This document shows, one piece after another, positions 15,347 through 24,619 of a stretch of 64,000 bases of DNA. Each line of letters starts with the position of its first letter. The stretch's first letter is position 1. Source of the stretch: Oscillibacter valericigenes (GTDB lineage Bacteria > Bacillota > Clostridia > Oscillospirales > Oscillospiraceae); assembly GCF_021531915.1 (NCBI RefSeq), contig NZ_JAFBIV010000002.1:62001-126000 (forward strand). Direction: 5' to 3'. Under the pieces are notes generated by a model. The model saw only the letters and a program-made list of their open reading frames with translations, was not told the origin of the DNA and searched no databases. A program made the translations under genes and the position numbers.

Positions 15347-16474
15347 CTTTTCCGGCATTTTTTCGTTCAGATGGAAGTCCTCCGCAGTGCTGGCGGTGTC
15401 CCATCGCAGCATGGTCTCCAGCACCCGGATGTCACTGTCCACGTCCAGGGCGTCGGGCTTGTACAGTTCGTCCAGCTGATGCTCAAAGCCCTTGACGATG
15501 GTGTCCATGGTGGTCTCGATCCGCTGCTTGGCCTGCCGCAGGTTCTCTCCCTCCACCCCGGCCTGCTCAAACTGGGCGTAGGAGTCTAGCAGCTTCTGGG
15601 TGGTGGGCAGATAATAATTCAGGAAGGTATCGATGCGGGTTCGCTTTTTGGGGTCCGCCTCCACCACCTGAAAAATTCTGGCGGTGATCTCCTCGATGCG
15701 GTCAATCTTGGCGGACAGCACCGGGTCCGCAATGCGGTCATTGGCCCGCCGGATATTCCGCAAGATGCCGGAATAGCCCTCCTCCGTCTCCTTGGGCGGC
15801 TCTATTGGAGTCTGTGCCGCCTGCCGCTGCCGCAGCAGGGCCTCGGCGCCATCCTTGCCCCGCAGCAGATATCCCAGTTCCGCGTGAAGGTACGCCTTCC
15901 CGCCGAAATATCCCTTGTCGATCATCTTCTGCAGGTCCTTCTCCACCCGGCGTCTGGGATAGCCCAGAGTCCGGGCCAGTTCCTCCACCGGAACGGCGTC
16001 CCGGTCGCCCATCACCGTCAGATATTTGCCGTAGCGCTTCACAGCCTTATCCATGGAGGTACCGGCACCAAACAGCGCCCCGCCGGCAGCAGCGACGCAC
16101 AGAGCCTGCACCAGGTCCCCGATCCAGCCGGCCACGTAGCCCGACAGGATCATGTCCAGCGGGGACATGGCGCTCATAAGACCCAGGGCGAAGATCACGG
16201 CACCGGCGATCTCCAGCTTTCTGGCGTTGGATTTCTTCACCGCCGGGGAGCGGGTCACCTTGCTGACCGCCTGTCGTGCCCGACTGGCCTGTCCCGAGTC
16301 CACCCGCTCCGGCTCACGGGACTTTTTCTCCGGCAGTTCCTTCTTTTTATCGTCGCCCTTGAAGAGCTTCAAAAACAGCAGCAACAGCGCCAGCGGGGAA
16401 AGCCCCACCGCAAACAGGAAGACGATGAGCGCCCAGGCGACCCAGTCGTTGTCCTTTTTGGGTCTTTCCGCCAT
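15344..16474 (-). CDS. XpaC-like (5-bromo-4-chloroindolyl phosphate hydrolysis family) protein
   Basis: The 376-residue protein has one hydrophobic segment at residues 14-36, a basic linker, two more hydrophobic segments around 88-130, and then a soluble region. It includes a short helix-turn-helix-like stretch (VPVEELARTLGYPRRRVEKD) and the XpaC signature FLNYYLPTTQKLLDSY near 285. The family name comes from a B. subtilis phenotype on a chromogenic substrate, not from a proven phosphatase; members often accompany TelA-like toxic anion resistance proteins, absent here. Three bases separate it from the DUF896 gene upstream, so it is the last gene of the ABC-ylmH-DUF896 run. Confidence 0.82.
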   Translation of the reverse strand: MAERPKKDNDWVAWALIVFLFAVGLSPLALLLLFLKLFKGDDKKKELPEKKSREPERVDSGQASRARQAVSKVTRSPAVKKSNARKLEIAGAVIFALGLMSAMSPLDMILSGYVAGWIGDLVQALCVAAAGGALFGAGTSMDKAVKRYGKYLTVMGDRDAVPVEELARTLGYPRRRVEKDLQKMIDKGYFGGKAYLHAELGYLLRGKDGAEALLRQRQAAQTPIEPPKETEEGYSGILRNIRRANDRIADPVLSAKIDRIEEITARIFQVVEADPKKRTRIDTFLNYYLPTTQKLLDSYAQFEQAGVEGENLRQAKQRIETTMDTIVKGFEHQLDELYKPDALDVDSDIRVLETMLRWDTASTAEDFHLNEKMPEK

Positions 16475-16477
16475 GGC

Positions 16478-16687
16478 TCACTCCCCCTTTTTGCCCAGCT
16501 TCCGCTTGTTGCCCTTTTCGTCCACAAGATAGGTGTTGTCCAGCTGTCCCCGCAGGCTGCCCAGTACGGAATCCACATATTCCCGGCGCAGGGCGGCCCG
16601 TTCGGCCTCCTCCCACTCTGTCAGGCCCTCCGGGCTCTTGGCCTTCCGGGCCAGCTCGTTGATGCGGTCGATCTGCTTCTGATCCAT
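16478..16687 (-). CDS. DUF896 (YnzC-like) small protein
   Basis: This 69-residue protein matches the YnzC family: QIDRINELARKAKSPEGLT at the N-terminus and the EEAERAALRREYVDSV helix are characteristic of the three-helix fold. It is cytosolic and its molecular role is unknown, though the B. subtilis relative belongs to the SOS regulon. The ATG at 16687 has GAGGAG eight bases upstream; an earlier in-frame start lies within that ribosome site. It lies 12 bases downstream of ylmH and three bases upstream of the XpaC-like gene. Confidence 0.9.
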   Translation of the reverse strand: MDQKQIDRINELARKAKSPEGLTEWEEAERAALRREYVDSVLGSLRGQLDNTYLVDEKGNKRKLGKKGE

Positions 16688-16699
16688 TGGTATCACTCC

Positions 16700-17497
16700 T
16701 CAAACGTATCGTTTCAGCACAATGGCGGTACGGCCCTTTTTGGTGACGCCGCCCACCTCGGTCAGTTCAAATTTGCCAAAGCCCCGGGCGGAGACCGCGT
16801 CCCCCGCCGAGAGCAGCTTGTCCGGCTTGGTACACTCCCGCCAATTCACCTGGACCCGGCCGGAGGTGATCAGGTCCGCCGCCTTGCCCCGGGCCATTTT
16901 GAAGCCCGAAGACACCACCGCGTCCAGCCGCAGGGAGGAGACGGTGTCCCGCACCTCCTGACATTGGACCTGGGGGATGTGGATGTGGGCAGGGTCGATC
17001 TCCTTGACGGTCAGCTTCGCCCGTCCGGCGGAGGTCCAGCTCTGTAACAGGAAATCAGCCACGCTGTCCAGCACCACCAGGTCCGCGCTGTCAGGGCCCA
17101 CCAGGATATCTCCCAGCTTCTCCCGGACGATTCCCATGCCCATGAGGCTGCCCAGGAAGTCCCGGTGCGTCAGCTTTTCCTCCGCCCGGAAGGCTGCCCG
17201 CAGGCAGCGGATGGGGCTCTGGGAGGCGGCATCCTCCGGCTCCAGCCAGTCCGGGAGAAACAGAAACAGGTTTCGTTCCGCTCCCTCATAGCCCCCCAGG
17301 CGAACATATCCCGTCTCCGGGATGCCCGCCAGCCGCAGCAGATCAAAGGTCTGCATCTGCTGCTGAGGGCTCAGGAAATCCGTGGCCGCCGGGATATTGC
17401 GGTCACTGGCCTGCCGGGCCCGATCCAGGACCTTGGCCAGCAGCAGCCGGTCCTCTCCCACGGCCCCTAGCCGGTCCAGCAGCGTTGTTTTATCCAT
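16700..17497 (-). CDS. ylmH: YlmH family S4-domain RNA-binding protein
   Basis: The 265-residue protein has the YlmH layout: an N-terminal alpha/beta region with RNLFLFLPDWL near residue 75, a linker, and a C-terminal S4 domain (about 180-255) including GFKMARGKAADLITSGRV and VNWRECTKPDKLLSAGDAVS. YlmH is encoded in the Gram-positive division cluster and has been linked to stalled-ribosome rescue through peptidyl-tRNA binding. Here it lies outside the division cluster, overlapping the upstream ABC exporter gene by eight bases. Confidence 0.9.
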   Translation of the reverse strand: MDKTTLLDRLGAVGEDRLLLAKVLDRARQASDRNIPAATDFLSPQQQMQTFDLLRLAGIPETGYVRLGGYEGAERNLFLFLPDWLEPEDAASQSPIRCLRAAFRAEEKLTHRDFLGSLMGMGIVREKLGDILVGPDSADLVVLDSVADFLLQSWTSAGRAKLTVKEIDPAHIHIPQVQCQEVRDTVSSLRLDAVVSSGFKMARGKAADLITSGRVQVNWRECTKPDKLLSAGDAVSARGFGKFELTEVGGVTKKGRTAIVLKRYV

Positions 17498-19241
17498 GGC
17501 GCAGCTCCTGTGTCCGGACCAGTGCGGCGTAGGCGCCGTCCTTTGCCATCAGCTCCTCGTGGCTGCCCAGCTCCGCAATGCGGCCATCCTCCACCACAGC
17601 GATGCGATCAGCATTGCGGACGGTGGAAAGCCGGTGGGCGATGATGATGGTGGTACGCCCCTGGGACAGCTTTTCAAAGGTCTCCTGGAGCTTGGCCTCC
17701 GTCACGCTGTCCAGGGCAGAGGTAGCCTCGTCCAGGATCAGCACCGGGGGATTTTTCAGGAAGATACGGGCGATGGAGATGCGCTGCTTCTGGCCGCCGG
17801 AGAGCAGGGTGCCCCGCTCACCCACATAGGTGTTGAAACCGTCGGGCATGGCGACGATATCATCATAAATTTCAGCCAGCTTCGCGGCCTCCGCCACCTC
17901 TTCCTCAGTGGCCCCGGGACGGCCGTAGCGGATATTCTCCAGAATGCTGGCGGCAAACAGGAACACATCCTGCTGCACCACACCCACATTCTGCCGCAGG
18001 GACTCCTGCGTCACGTCCCGCACATCGTTCCCATCAATGCGAATAGCGCCCTTCGACACATCGTAAAAACGGGGGATCAGCTGACAGAGGGTGGACTTGC
18101 CGCCGCCGGAAGGGCCCACCACCGCCACGGTCTCACCGGGCTGAATATGCAGGTCCACGTCGTGGAGCACCGCCAGGTCATCCTGGTAGGCAAAGCTGAC
18201 GTGGTCCACGTCGATGCGGCCCTCCACCTTGGAGAGCATTCTGGCGTCAGGGGCGTCCTGCATGGCAGGCTCCGTCCGCATCAGTTCAATGAACCGGCCC
18301 AGGCCTGCCGTGCCGTTGGCGAACATCTCCGCAAAGTTGGACAGCTTGCGGACCGGGTTGACGAAAGCGGTGATATACAGGCTGAAGGTGATCAGGTCCA
18401 CGGTGGTCATCCTGTTCTTCATGATCAGGAATCCGCCCACCGCGATCACCACCGCGGACAGGGCGCACAAAAAGAACTCCATGGTGGCATTGAAGCGGCC
18501 CATGGCCTTGTGAAACTGGCGCTTGGAGGTTTTGAAGCTGTCATTGGAGGACTCGAACTTCTTCAGTTCCGCCCGCTCGTTGGCGAAAGCCTTGGCAGTC
18601 CGGATGCCGGAGAGGCCGGACTCGATGTCGGCATTGATGGTGGCGGTTTTCTGTTTCACCCGCCGGGAGGCCTCCTGCATGGAGGCGCGGCACTTCCACA
18701 CCACCAGGAAGAAGATGGGCAGGATGCAGGCGATCACCAGTGCCAGCCGCCACTGGATGGTGAACATCACAACCAGCGCACCTACAATGGTAACGCCGGA
18801 GATGAAGATGTCCTCCGGGCCGTGGTGGGCCAGCTCTGTAATGTCAAAGAGGTCCGCTGTCAGGCGGCTCATGAGCTGGCCGGTGCGGTTGCGGTCAAAG
18901 TAGTCAAAGGACAACTCCTGCATGTGGCGGAACAGGTCCCGGCGGATATCCGCCTCCACCAGGATACCGAAGGTATGGCCCCAGTAGCAGATGATATAGG
19001 TCAGCAGCGCCCGCAGCGCAAAGGCTGCCAGCACCACCGCCATGACGGCGAAGAAGGTCTTGTAGGCGCTTTGGGGAAGCAGCTCATACATGCACCAGCG
19101 GGATACCGCCGGGAACGCCAGATCGATGACCGAGATCATCAGGGCGCAGCACAGGTCCATGAGAAAGAGTTTTTTGTGGGGCCTGAAATAGGACAGGAAA
19201 ATCTGCAGAGCCGATTTTTCCTGAAATTCTCTGGTGGTCAT
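17490..19241 (-). CDS. ABC exporter, fused permease and ATPase (MsbA-like half transporter)
   Basis: This 583-residue half-transporter has six transmembrane helices in residues 1-320 and an ATPase with all canonical motifs: Walker A GPSGGGKST near 369, Q-loop VVQQDVF, signature LLSGGQKQR near 470, Walker B VLILDEATSALD near 491 and switch IAHRLSTV near 527. It probably works as a homodimer to export lipids, peptides or drugs. AAAGGAG precedes the ATG, and a TTGCGC/TATCAT promoter (19279-19307) lies upstream. The substrate is not evident; co-transcription with ylmH gives no direct clue. Confidence 0.9.
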   Translation of the reverse strand: MTTREFQEKSALQIFLSYFRPHKKLFLMDLCCALMISVIDLAFPAVSRWCMYELLPQSAYKTFFAVMAVVLAAFALRALLTYIICYWGHTFGILVEADIRRDLFRHMQELSFDYFDRNRTGQLMSRLTADLFDITELAHHGPEDIFISGVTIVGALVVMFTIQWRLALVIACILPIFFLVVWKCRASMQEASRRVKQKTATINADIESGLSGIRTAKAFANERAELKKFESSNDSFKTSKRQFHKAMGRFNATMEFFLCALSAVVIAVGGFLIMKNRMTTVDLITFSLYITAFVNPVRKLSNFAEMFANGTAGLGRFIELMRTEPAMQDAPDARMLSKVEGRIDVDHVSFAYQDDLAVLHDVDLHIQPGETVAVVGPSGGGKSTLCQLIPRFYDVSKGAIRIDGNDVRDVTQESLRQNVGVVQQDVFLFAASILENIRYGRPGATEEEVAEAAKLAEIYDDIVAMPDGFNTYVGERGTLLSGGQKQRISIARIFLKNPPVLILDEATSALDSVTEAKLQETFEKLSQGRTTIIIAHRLSTVRNADRIAVVEDGRIAELGSHEELMAKDGAYAALVRTQELRHG

Positions 19242-19278
19242 AAGGGCTCTCCTTTATCTTCATAACGATCCAGGGTAT

Positions 19279-19307
19279 ATGATACCACGTTTTCCGCCGC
19301 CGCGCAA
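19279..19307 (-). promoter_or_regulatory. Promoter of the ABC-ylmH-DUF896-xpaC operon
   Basis: On the minus strand TTGCGC (19302-19307) and TATCAT (19279-19284) are 17 bases apart. Confidence 0.5.
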
Positions 19308-19310
19308 CGA

Positions 19311-19344
19311 AATATCCCCGGATGCCGTGCATCCGGGGATATGG
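19311..19344 (-). terminator. Terminator after the SH3/Ig-like gene
   Basis: ATATCCCCGGATGC and GCATCCGGGGATAT pair perfectly across a 3-base loop. The U-run on the minus side is short (ATTTCGTT), so efficiency may be modest. Confidence 0.65.
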
Positions 19345-19352
19345 GATCATCG

Positions 19353-20294
19353 TCAGCTGTTTTTCAGGAAGTCGCCCTTCATGTAACCGGTGGTCGCTTT
19401 ACCGCCCACGCCGGAGAAGGTGATCTTGTACCAGCCGTTTCCGGCGCTTTCCACAATTTGGATATCCGCGCCGTTGGGCACCGTAGCCAGGATCTCATGG
19501 TCCGTGCTGGGACCGGAGCGCACGCGGACACCGTTGCCGCCGTTGACGACCACCGCGGGTCCCGCTTTCAGGGAGCCGCTCTCCGCAGGAGCAGTCGGCG
19601 TGGTGGCCGTGGTACCGCCGGGAGCATTCACCCGGACGATGCAGACGGCCTTCTTGCTGCCGTCCGTCACCAGCACGTTGACGGTGCCGTTGGAGACAGC
19701 CACCACCTTGCCGCTCTGGTCCACGGAGGCGATGCCATCGTCCTGGCTGATCCATTGATAGGTGCTGCTGCCGCCGGAGACCCGGATGGTGTGGCTCTCG
19801 CCCAGGGATTTCAGCGTAAAGTCCTTGGTGCTCAGGCTCAGGCCGTCAGGCAGCTTGGCCGCCGTCTCATAGTCGCTGGACTCCTGCTCCGCCGGCTGTT
19901 CCGGCTCCTGGACCGGGGCATCCGGTTCGTCCGGAGTCTCGGGCATGACGCCGCTCTGGCTGTCATCCGGCTCCTGGGTGTCCGGTTCCTCGGGCATGGT
20001 CCCGGGTGTCACGTCCTCCACAGGGGTTTCCGGGGTCTTTTCCCCGCCGAATTTCTCCGACAGCTTGTCTCCATACAGCAGGTAGATCAAAAGGCCCGCC
20101 ATCAGAAGGATCAGGACGATCAGGGTGGGGGTGATCAGATTGAATTGCCGGCTGTGGGCCGCCCGTCTGCCCCGTCTGGGGCTGCGGCGGATCTCCTCTC
20201 CGTCCAGCAGGGCCTCCTCCTCTTCACAGAAGGGACATTCTCTATATGTATCGGAGTATTTCTCCCCGCACTTGGGGCAGTGGATCATGGCCAT
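19353..20294 (-). CDS. Membrane protein with zinc ribbon, Ig-like and SH3 domains
   Basis: The 313-residue protein starts with a cytoplasmic zinc ribbon (HCPKCGEKYSDTYRECPFC; two CxxC pairs), then a basic stretch and one membrane helix near residues 54-74. A long Pro/Glu/Asp-rich spacer follows (about 85-145), then an Ig-like domain of the BIG2 type (WISQDDGIASVDQSGKVVAV) and a C-terminal bacterial SH3 domain (GNGVRVRSGPSTDHEIL). SH3 and BIG2 domains usually bind cell wall, so it may link a cytoplasmic signal to the envelope. ATG 20294 has GGGAGG seven bases upstream. TTGACG/TATTAT (20328-20356) with 17-base spacing is its promoter. Function unknown. Confidence 0.85.
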   Translation of the reverse strand: MAMIHCPKCGEKYSDTYRECPFCEEEEALLDGEEIRRSPRRGRRAAHSRQFNLITPTLIVLILLMAGLLIYLLYGDKLSEKFGGEKTPETPVEDVTPGTMPEEPDTQEPDDSQSGVMPETPDEPDAPVQEPEQPAEQESSDYETAAKLPDGLSLSTKDFTLKSLGESHTIRVSGGSSTYQWISQDDGIASVDQSGKVVAVSNGTVNVLVTDGSKKAVCIVRVNAPGGTTATTPTAPAESGSLKAGPAVVVNGGNGVRVRSGPSTDHEILATVPNGADIQIVESAGNGWYKITFSGVGGKATTGYMKGDFLKNS

Positions 20295-20327
20295 GACATA
20301 TCCTCCCGTGTTTATTCTATACTTTAC

Positions 20328-20356
20328 ATAATATCGGTTTTTTCCCATGCCGTCAA
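20328..20356 (-). promoter_or_regulatory. Promoter of the zinc ribbon/SH3 gene
   Basis: On the minus strand TTGACG (20351-20356) and TATTAT (20328-20333) are 17 bases apart. Confidence 0.6.
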
Positions 20357-20406
20357 GACCGCACCGTCGAATTTTCGGGAAATTCACACTTTGCCTACCC
20401 TGTCTC

Positions 20407-20435
20407 TTGCTTTTGCTCTTTTCCGCTTTTATAAT
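20407..20435 (+). promoter_or_regulatory. Promoter of udk
   Basis: TTGCTT (20407-20412) and a perfect TATAAT (20430-20435) are 17 bases apart, about 60 bases before the gene. Confidence 0.6.
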
Positions 20436-20495
20436 GAGGTCAAAAAGAGGCCCGTATCTTCACATCCGGGCAGAAGCATGGGAGGAAAGCGACCT

Positions 20496-21113
20496 ATGGG
20501 CACGATTCTGATCGGCATCGCCGGCGGCACCGGTTCCGGCAAAACCACTCTGACCCGGCACTTGAAAGAACACTTCGGGGACAGCGTCACCGTCATCGGC
20601 CATGACAGCTATTACAAGCGCCAGGAGGGCAAGACCTACGAAGAGCGGGCCAAGGTGAATTACGACCACCCCAATGCTTTCGATACGGAGCTGCTGATCC
20701 ATCATCTGCAGGAGCTGAAGGAAGGCCGCTCCATCCAGTGCCCGGTATACTCCTACTCCGATCATAACCGCACCGACGAAACCATGACGGTCTGGCCCAA
20801 CAAGGTCATCATCGTGGAGGGCATCCTGATCTTCCAGAATCCCACCTTACGGGATATGTTCGACATCAAGATCTTCGTGGAGACTGACGCGGACGTTCGC
20901 ATCCTCCGCCGGGCACTGCGGGACGTGGAAGAGCGGGGCCGGACTCTGCAGTCCGTGGTGACTCAGTATCTCACCACGGTCAAGCCCATGCATGAGCAGT
21001 ATGTGGAGCCCTCCCGGAAATACGCGGATATCGTGGTGCTGGAGGGCGGTCACAATCTGGTGGCCCTGGAGATGATCATGCAGCGCATCCAGAACCATAT
21101 TGACCTCGATTGA
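20496..21113 (+). CDS. udk: Uridine kinase
   Basis: The 205-residue protein phosphorylates uridine and cytidine to UMP and CMP in pyrimidine salvage. The P-loop GIAGGTGSGKTTLT is at residues 7-20, DSYYKRQ near 43 holds the nucleoside-binding Asp, and VNYDHPNAFD near 57 and YVEPSRKYAD near 170 are family hallmarks. Length is normal. The start at 20496 has GGAGGAAA seven to nine bases upstream; the longer open frame would overlap the divergent gene's control region. It is a single-gene unit with its own promoter and terminator. Confidence 0.95.
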   Translation: MGTILIGIAGGTGSGKTTLTRHLKEHFGDSVTVIGHDSYYKRQEGKTYEERAKVNYDHPNAFDTELLIHHLQELKEGRSIQCPVYSYSDHNRTDETMTVWPNKVIIVEGILIFQNPTLRDMFDIKIFVETDADVRILRRALRDVEERGRTLQSVVTQYLTTVKPMHEQYVEPSRKYADIVVLEGGHNLVALEMIMQRIQNHIDLD

Positions 21114-21142
21114 GCCCTGCGGCGTCCCCCAATTTCAAAAAT

Positions 21143-21182
21143 GCAAAAATGCCAGGCACGACTGTGCCTGGCATTTTTGCTG
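21143..21182. terminator. Bidirectional terminator after udk and the ABC exporter pair
   Basis: GCAAAAATGCCAGGCAC pairs perfectly with GTGCCTGGCATTTTTGC over a GACT loop, giving T-runs on both strands between two convergent genes. Confidence 0.88.
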
Positions 21183-21249
21183 CACTTTCCGTGATCCATT
21201 TCAGAGAGATGATATTACAGATACATCTCCTCGTTTTTTCTGCGCTCCA

Positions 21250-22896
21250 TTATGTCAGGCTGAACTGGCGGCCGCCGGTCTCCCGGTACAGCCGATGGGA
21301 AATAGAGAGCACCGTCCGGTGGGCAGCGGCCCGCCGCAGAGCCTCCAGCACCCGGGCCTCCGTGGCCGTATCCAGGCTGGCGGTGATCTCGTCCAGCAGC
21401 AAAATGGCGGGGTCGGCAGCCACCGCCCGGGCGATAGCCAGCAGCTGAAGCTGCCCTTGAGAGAACAGTCCCTCGGCGCAGGGGGTGTCGTATCCCCGGT
21501 CCAGGGCCAAAATGGTGTCGTGCAGGCCCACCATTCTGGCGGCGTTCTCCATCTGCTCCCGGCTGATGGCCGCATCCCAAAGGGTGATCTGGTCCGCCAC
21601 CGTGCCGGGCACCAGACGGAAGGACTGCTCCACATAGCCGAACAGCCGTCGCCGGACAGCAGGTGGTAGATCTGCCGCCTTTGTGCCGAAGATCCGGACG
21701 CTGCCGTCTCCCGGCGGGTACAGTCCCAGCACCAGCCGGAACAGGGTTGTCTTGCCCGCACCGGTACGGCCGGTAACGGTCACGGTCTCCCCCGGTTCCA
21801 CCGTCAGGTCACAGCCGGACACCACCGGATGCTGGCCGTCATAGCTGAAGGACACATCCTTCAGCTCCACTGCCGGCTGGCCGCTGGACAACAGCGCCTC
21901 CAGCGTCACCCGCTCGTCAGCGGGCGGCTGCTCCGGCTCCGCCAGGAAGGCCTGGATGCGGCGCACACCGGCCACGGCGGACTGGATACTCTGGATCTCC
22001 ATGCCGATGCTCTCCAGCGGCTCGAAGACCTTGGATATGTACGCAATGATAGCCACAGCAGTGCCCACAGACATGCCGAAGAACTCCCGCAGGCCGCCGC
22101 CCATGGCGGACAGGGTCATCACCAGCGCCACCATGACGGCGCTGACCGTCACGATGATGGGAGAATACAGGGCCTGATAAAAGTTGGTGCGCTCCATGGC
22201 CCAGTAGCCTGCCTGGATGGCATCATCATAGCGCCGGGCCATGTACCGCTCCTTTCGCAGAGTATGGACCGTGCGGATGCTGCGGATGGTCTCCGGCACC
22301 TGCTGGCTGGCCTTGGCCACTGCCGCCCGGTGCTCCAGCTGAGCCCGCAGCATCCGCTTCTGGAACACCCGGGTCATGATGAACAGCAAGGGTGTTACCA
22401 GCAGCATCAGGATCCCCAGGCCCCGGCTCTTTACCCAGATCACCGCCAGGATGCCCACGATCTTGCAGATATCCGCCGCCATGCTGACCACGCCGGAGGC
22501 AAACAGAGCCTCCACCGTGTCCACATCGCCCACGAAGCGGGAGGCGATGGCACCGGGGTCCTGTCTGGAGAACCAGGCCGCCGGCATCCGGGACAGCTTG
22601 GCGCACATGGCATGGCGCAGTCCACGGGTCAGCTTCTGGCCCAGAACCGTGATGAGAGTCTCCTTTCCCGCGTCCACAATGCCGGACAAGGCCAGAGTCA
22701 GGAAATAGAGCAGGGCCAATGCAAAGGACACCATCTCCCCGTTGGTGAGCCGGTCCACCACCCGCTCCAGCACCAGAGGCGGCACCAGAGCCAGGACCAC
22801 GGAACCGGCCACCGCCAGCAGCAGGCCGGCGGTCAGCAGCCGCTGATGCCACAGTACCCGGCCCAGAATACCCAGCAAGGTCTCATTCCGCTTCAT
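21250..22896 (-). CDS. ABC exporter half (B subunit) of MarR-linked pair
   Basis: A 548-residue fused permease-ATPase: six membrane helices up to about residue 300, then an ATPase with Walker A TGRTGAGKTT near 375, Q-loop YVEQSFR, a non-canonical signature LFSQGQ near 462, and Walker B ILLLDEITASLD near 484 with the catalytic Glu present. The signature departs from LSGGQ, as in heterodimeric exporters with one degenerate site. The ATG at 22896 has GGGAGG five bases upstream and lies 14 bases inside the partner gene, so the two are coupled. Likely a drug or toxic-metabolite exporter, from the MarR gene upstream. Confidence 0.9.
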   Translation of the reverse strand: MKRNETLLGILGRVLWHQRLLTAGLLLAVAGSVVLALVPPLVLERVVDRLTNGEMVSFALALLYFLTLALSGIVDAGKETLITVLGQKLTRGLRHAMCAKLSRMPAAWFSRQDPGAIASRFVGDVDTVEALFASGVVSMAADICKIVGILAVIWVKSRGLGILMLLVTPLLFIMTRVFQKRMLRAQLEHRAAVAKASQQVPETIRSIRTVHTLRKERYMARRYDDAIQAGYWAMERTNFYQALYSPIIVTVSAVMVALVMTLSAMGGGLREFFGMSVGTAVAIIAYISKVFEPLESIGMEIQSIQSAVAGVRRIQAFLAEPEQPPADERVTLEALLSSGQPAVELKDVSFSYDGQHPVVSGCDLTVEPGETVTVTGRTGAGKTTLFRLVLGLYPPGDGSVRIFGTKAADLPPAVRRRLFGYVEQSFRLVPGTVADQITLWDAAISREQMENAARMVGLHDTILALDRGYDTPCAEGLFSQGQLQLLAIARAVAADPAILLLDEITASLDTATEARVLEALRRAAAHRTVLSISHRLYRETGGRQFSLT

Positions 22897-24619
22897 GGCT
22901 GCCTCCCTTCTGCGCCCGGAACGCCTGGGCGTATGCATCACAGGTCTTCAGCAGTTCCCTGTGGGTGCCCACCCGGCACCGCCCCTCCTCCATCCAGATC
23001 ACCTGGTCGCACCGGTCAAACAGGTCCAGCCGGTGGGACAGCAGAAGGATGATACCGTCCCCCGCCAGAGTTTCCAGATGGTCCATGATCTGTGCTTCTG
23101 TGGCCTTGTCCACGGCGGAGAAGGGATCGTCCAGGATCAGCACCGGCCGCCGGTGGCACAGGGTCCGGGCCAGAGCCAGTCGGGCCTGCTGTCCGCCGGA
23201 GAGTCGGATGCCGCCGCTGCCCACCTGGGTGTCCGCCCCATCGGGCATCGCAGCCACTTCCTCCTCCAGGCAAACTGCCCTGAGCCAGGGGTCCGGACTG
23301 CCGGAGCTGCCCAGCAGCACATTTTCCCGGACACTGTCTCCCAACAGCTCCGGCTGGTGGCCCAGATAGCCCACCACTCCGGTGCGCTCCGCCGCCGTCA
23401 TGTCCCGCAGTTCTTTTCCGCCGAAGCGAATGCTGCCCTGGTAGGGATATTCACAGAGAAATGCCTTGCCCAGAGTGGACTTCCCGCAGGCCACCGGCCC
23501 CGTGACGCCCACGATCTGGCCGGGAGCGGCAGTAAAATTCACATCCCGCAGCACCGTCTCCCCCTGGGGATAGGCGAAGGTCAGTCCCTCCACCTCCAAT
23601 GCAGCCGGGGCGGCGGGGGCCGTCTCCTCCGGCAGGCTGCCGCTCTTCAGCAGGGGTTTGACCCGCACCCAGGAGACCTGGGCCTTCTGAACGGCGTTGA
23701 ACAGCTTTGCCGCCTTGGACACCTTCACCGACAATTTTGTAAAGCAGGCCAGGAAGGTGGTGAACGCCGCGATATCCCAGGACACCCAGCCGGTGCCCAT
23801 GACGTTGCGGCTGCCCAGCCAGACGATCATCAGCGCACCGGCCATGCTCAAGGCGCGGTACAGCGGCTGCATGATGCCCTCCCACAGGTGGGCCGCCACG
23901 GCCCGGTGCTCATAGTCTGCCAGCCGCTCCTCGTAGGCCTCGTTCCGCTTCTCCTCCAAACCGAAGACCCGGTAGGTCACGGCGCCGGAGACCCGGTCCA
24001 GCGTGGCCTCGTTCAGCCGCCCCGCACTCTCCTTCCAGGCTGCCGCGCACCGGGCAACAGGCTTTTTCATCCGGCTTGCCAGGAAAAAGGCCGCAGGCGG
24101 AAACAGGCAGGCCAGAATGGTCAGCCGCCAGTCATAGGACGCCAGCAGCCCCACATATGCCACCATGGCCACACCGGTATCAAAGATCTCAGTGGTGAAT
24201 TTCCGCATACCCTCGGCACAGGCGTCCACATCGGAGATGGCCCGGGTCAGCAGGCTGCCCACGCTTTCTTCCTGAAGCTCCGGCCGCTGCCGCCGCAGCA
24301 GGCCGGCGTAAAGCACCGCCTTCATCCGGCGGTTCACGTTGTTGGCGAAGCGGCGAATGAAAAATCGTTTTCCATACCGGAGCGCCTGGACCACTGCCGT
24401 CACCACCGCGTACAGCGCCGCCAGCTTCGCCATGACGGGCCAGACAGTCTCTCCCCGCAGGACCTCCAGCAGGCACTGGGCCAATCTGCCCTCGAATAGC
24501 GGTCCGGTCACCAGGCCCACATTAAATAAGACACCTGTCACCGTTACCAGGACCAGCGGCCTCCACTCCCGGCGGAAGTAGAAGGTCACCTGGTCCGGCC
24601 GGTCTCCGCCGGGCCTCAC
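22883..24619 (-). CDS. ABC exporter half (A subunit) of MarR-linked pair
   Basis: The 578-residue fused permease-ATPase starts with GTG at 24619: GGAGGG lies six bases upstream and the GTG overlaps the marR stop as GTGA. The longer open frame reads through marR out of phase and is spurious. Six membrane helices occupy residues 20-300. ATPase motifs: Walker A GPVACGKST near 372, Q-loop LGHQPEL, canonical signature RLSGGQQARLALARTL near 453, but Walker B is LILDDPFSAVD near 475, with Asp where the catalytic Glu usually is. Signature intact here and Glu intact in the partner fits an asymmetric heterodimer. The substrate is unknown. Confidence 0.9.
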   Translation of the reverse strand: MRPGGDRPDQVTFYFRREWRPLVLVTVTGVLFNVGLVTGPLFEGRLAQCLLEVLRGETVWPVMAKLAALYAVVTAVVQALRYGKRFFIRRFANNVNRRMKAVLYAGLLRRQRPELQEESVGSLLTRAISDVDACAEGMRKFTTEIFDTGVAMVAYVGLLASYDWRLTILACLFPPAAFFLASRMKKPVARCAAAWKESAGRLNEATLDRVSGAVTYRVFGLEEKRNEAYEERLADYEHRAVAAHLWEGIMQPLYRALSMAGALMIVWLGSRNVMGTGWVSWDIAAFTTFLACFTKLSVKVSKAAKLFNAVQKAQVSWVRVKPLLKSGSLPEETAPAAPAALEVEGLTFAYPQGETVLRDVNFTAAPGQIVGVTGPVACGKSTLGKAFLCEYPYQGSIRFGGKELRDMTAAERTGVVGYLGHQPELLGDSVRENVLLGSSGSPDPWLRAVCLEEEVAAMPDGADTQVGSGGIRLSGGQQARLALARTLCHRRPVLILDDPFSAVDKATEAQIMDHLETLAGDGIILLLSHRLDLFDRCDQVIWMEEGRCRVGTHRELLKTCDAYAQAFRAQKGGSHEAE

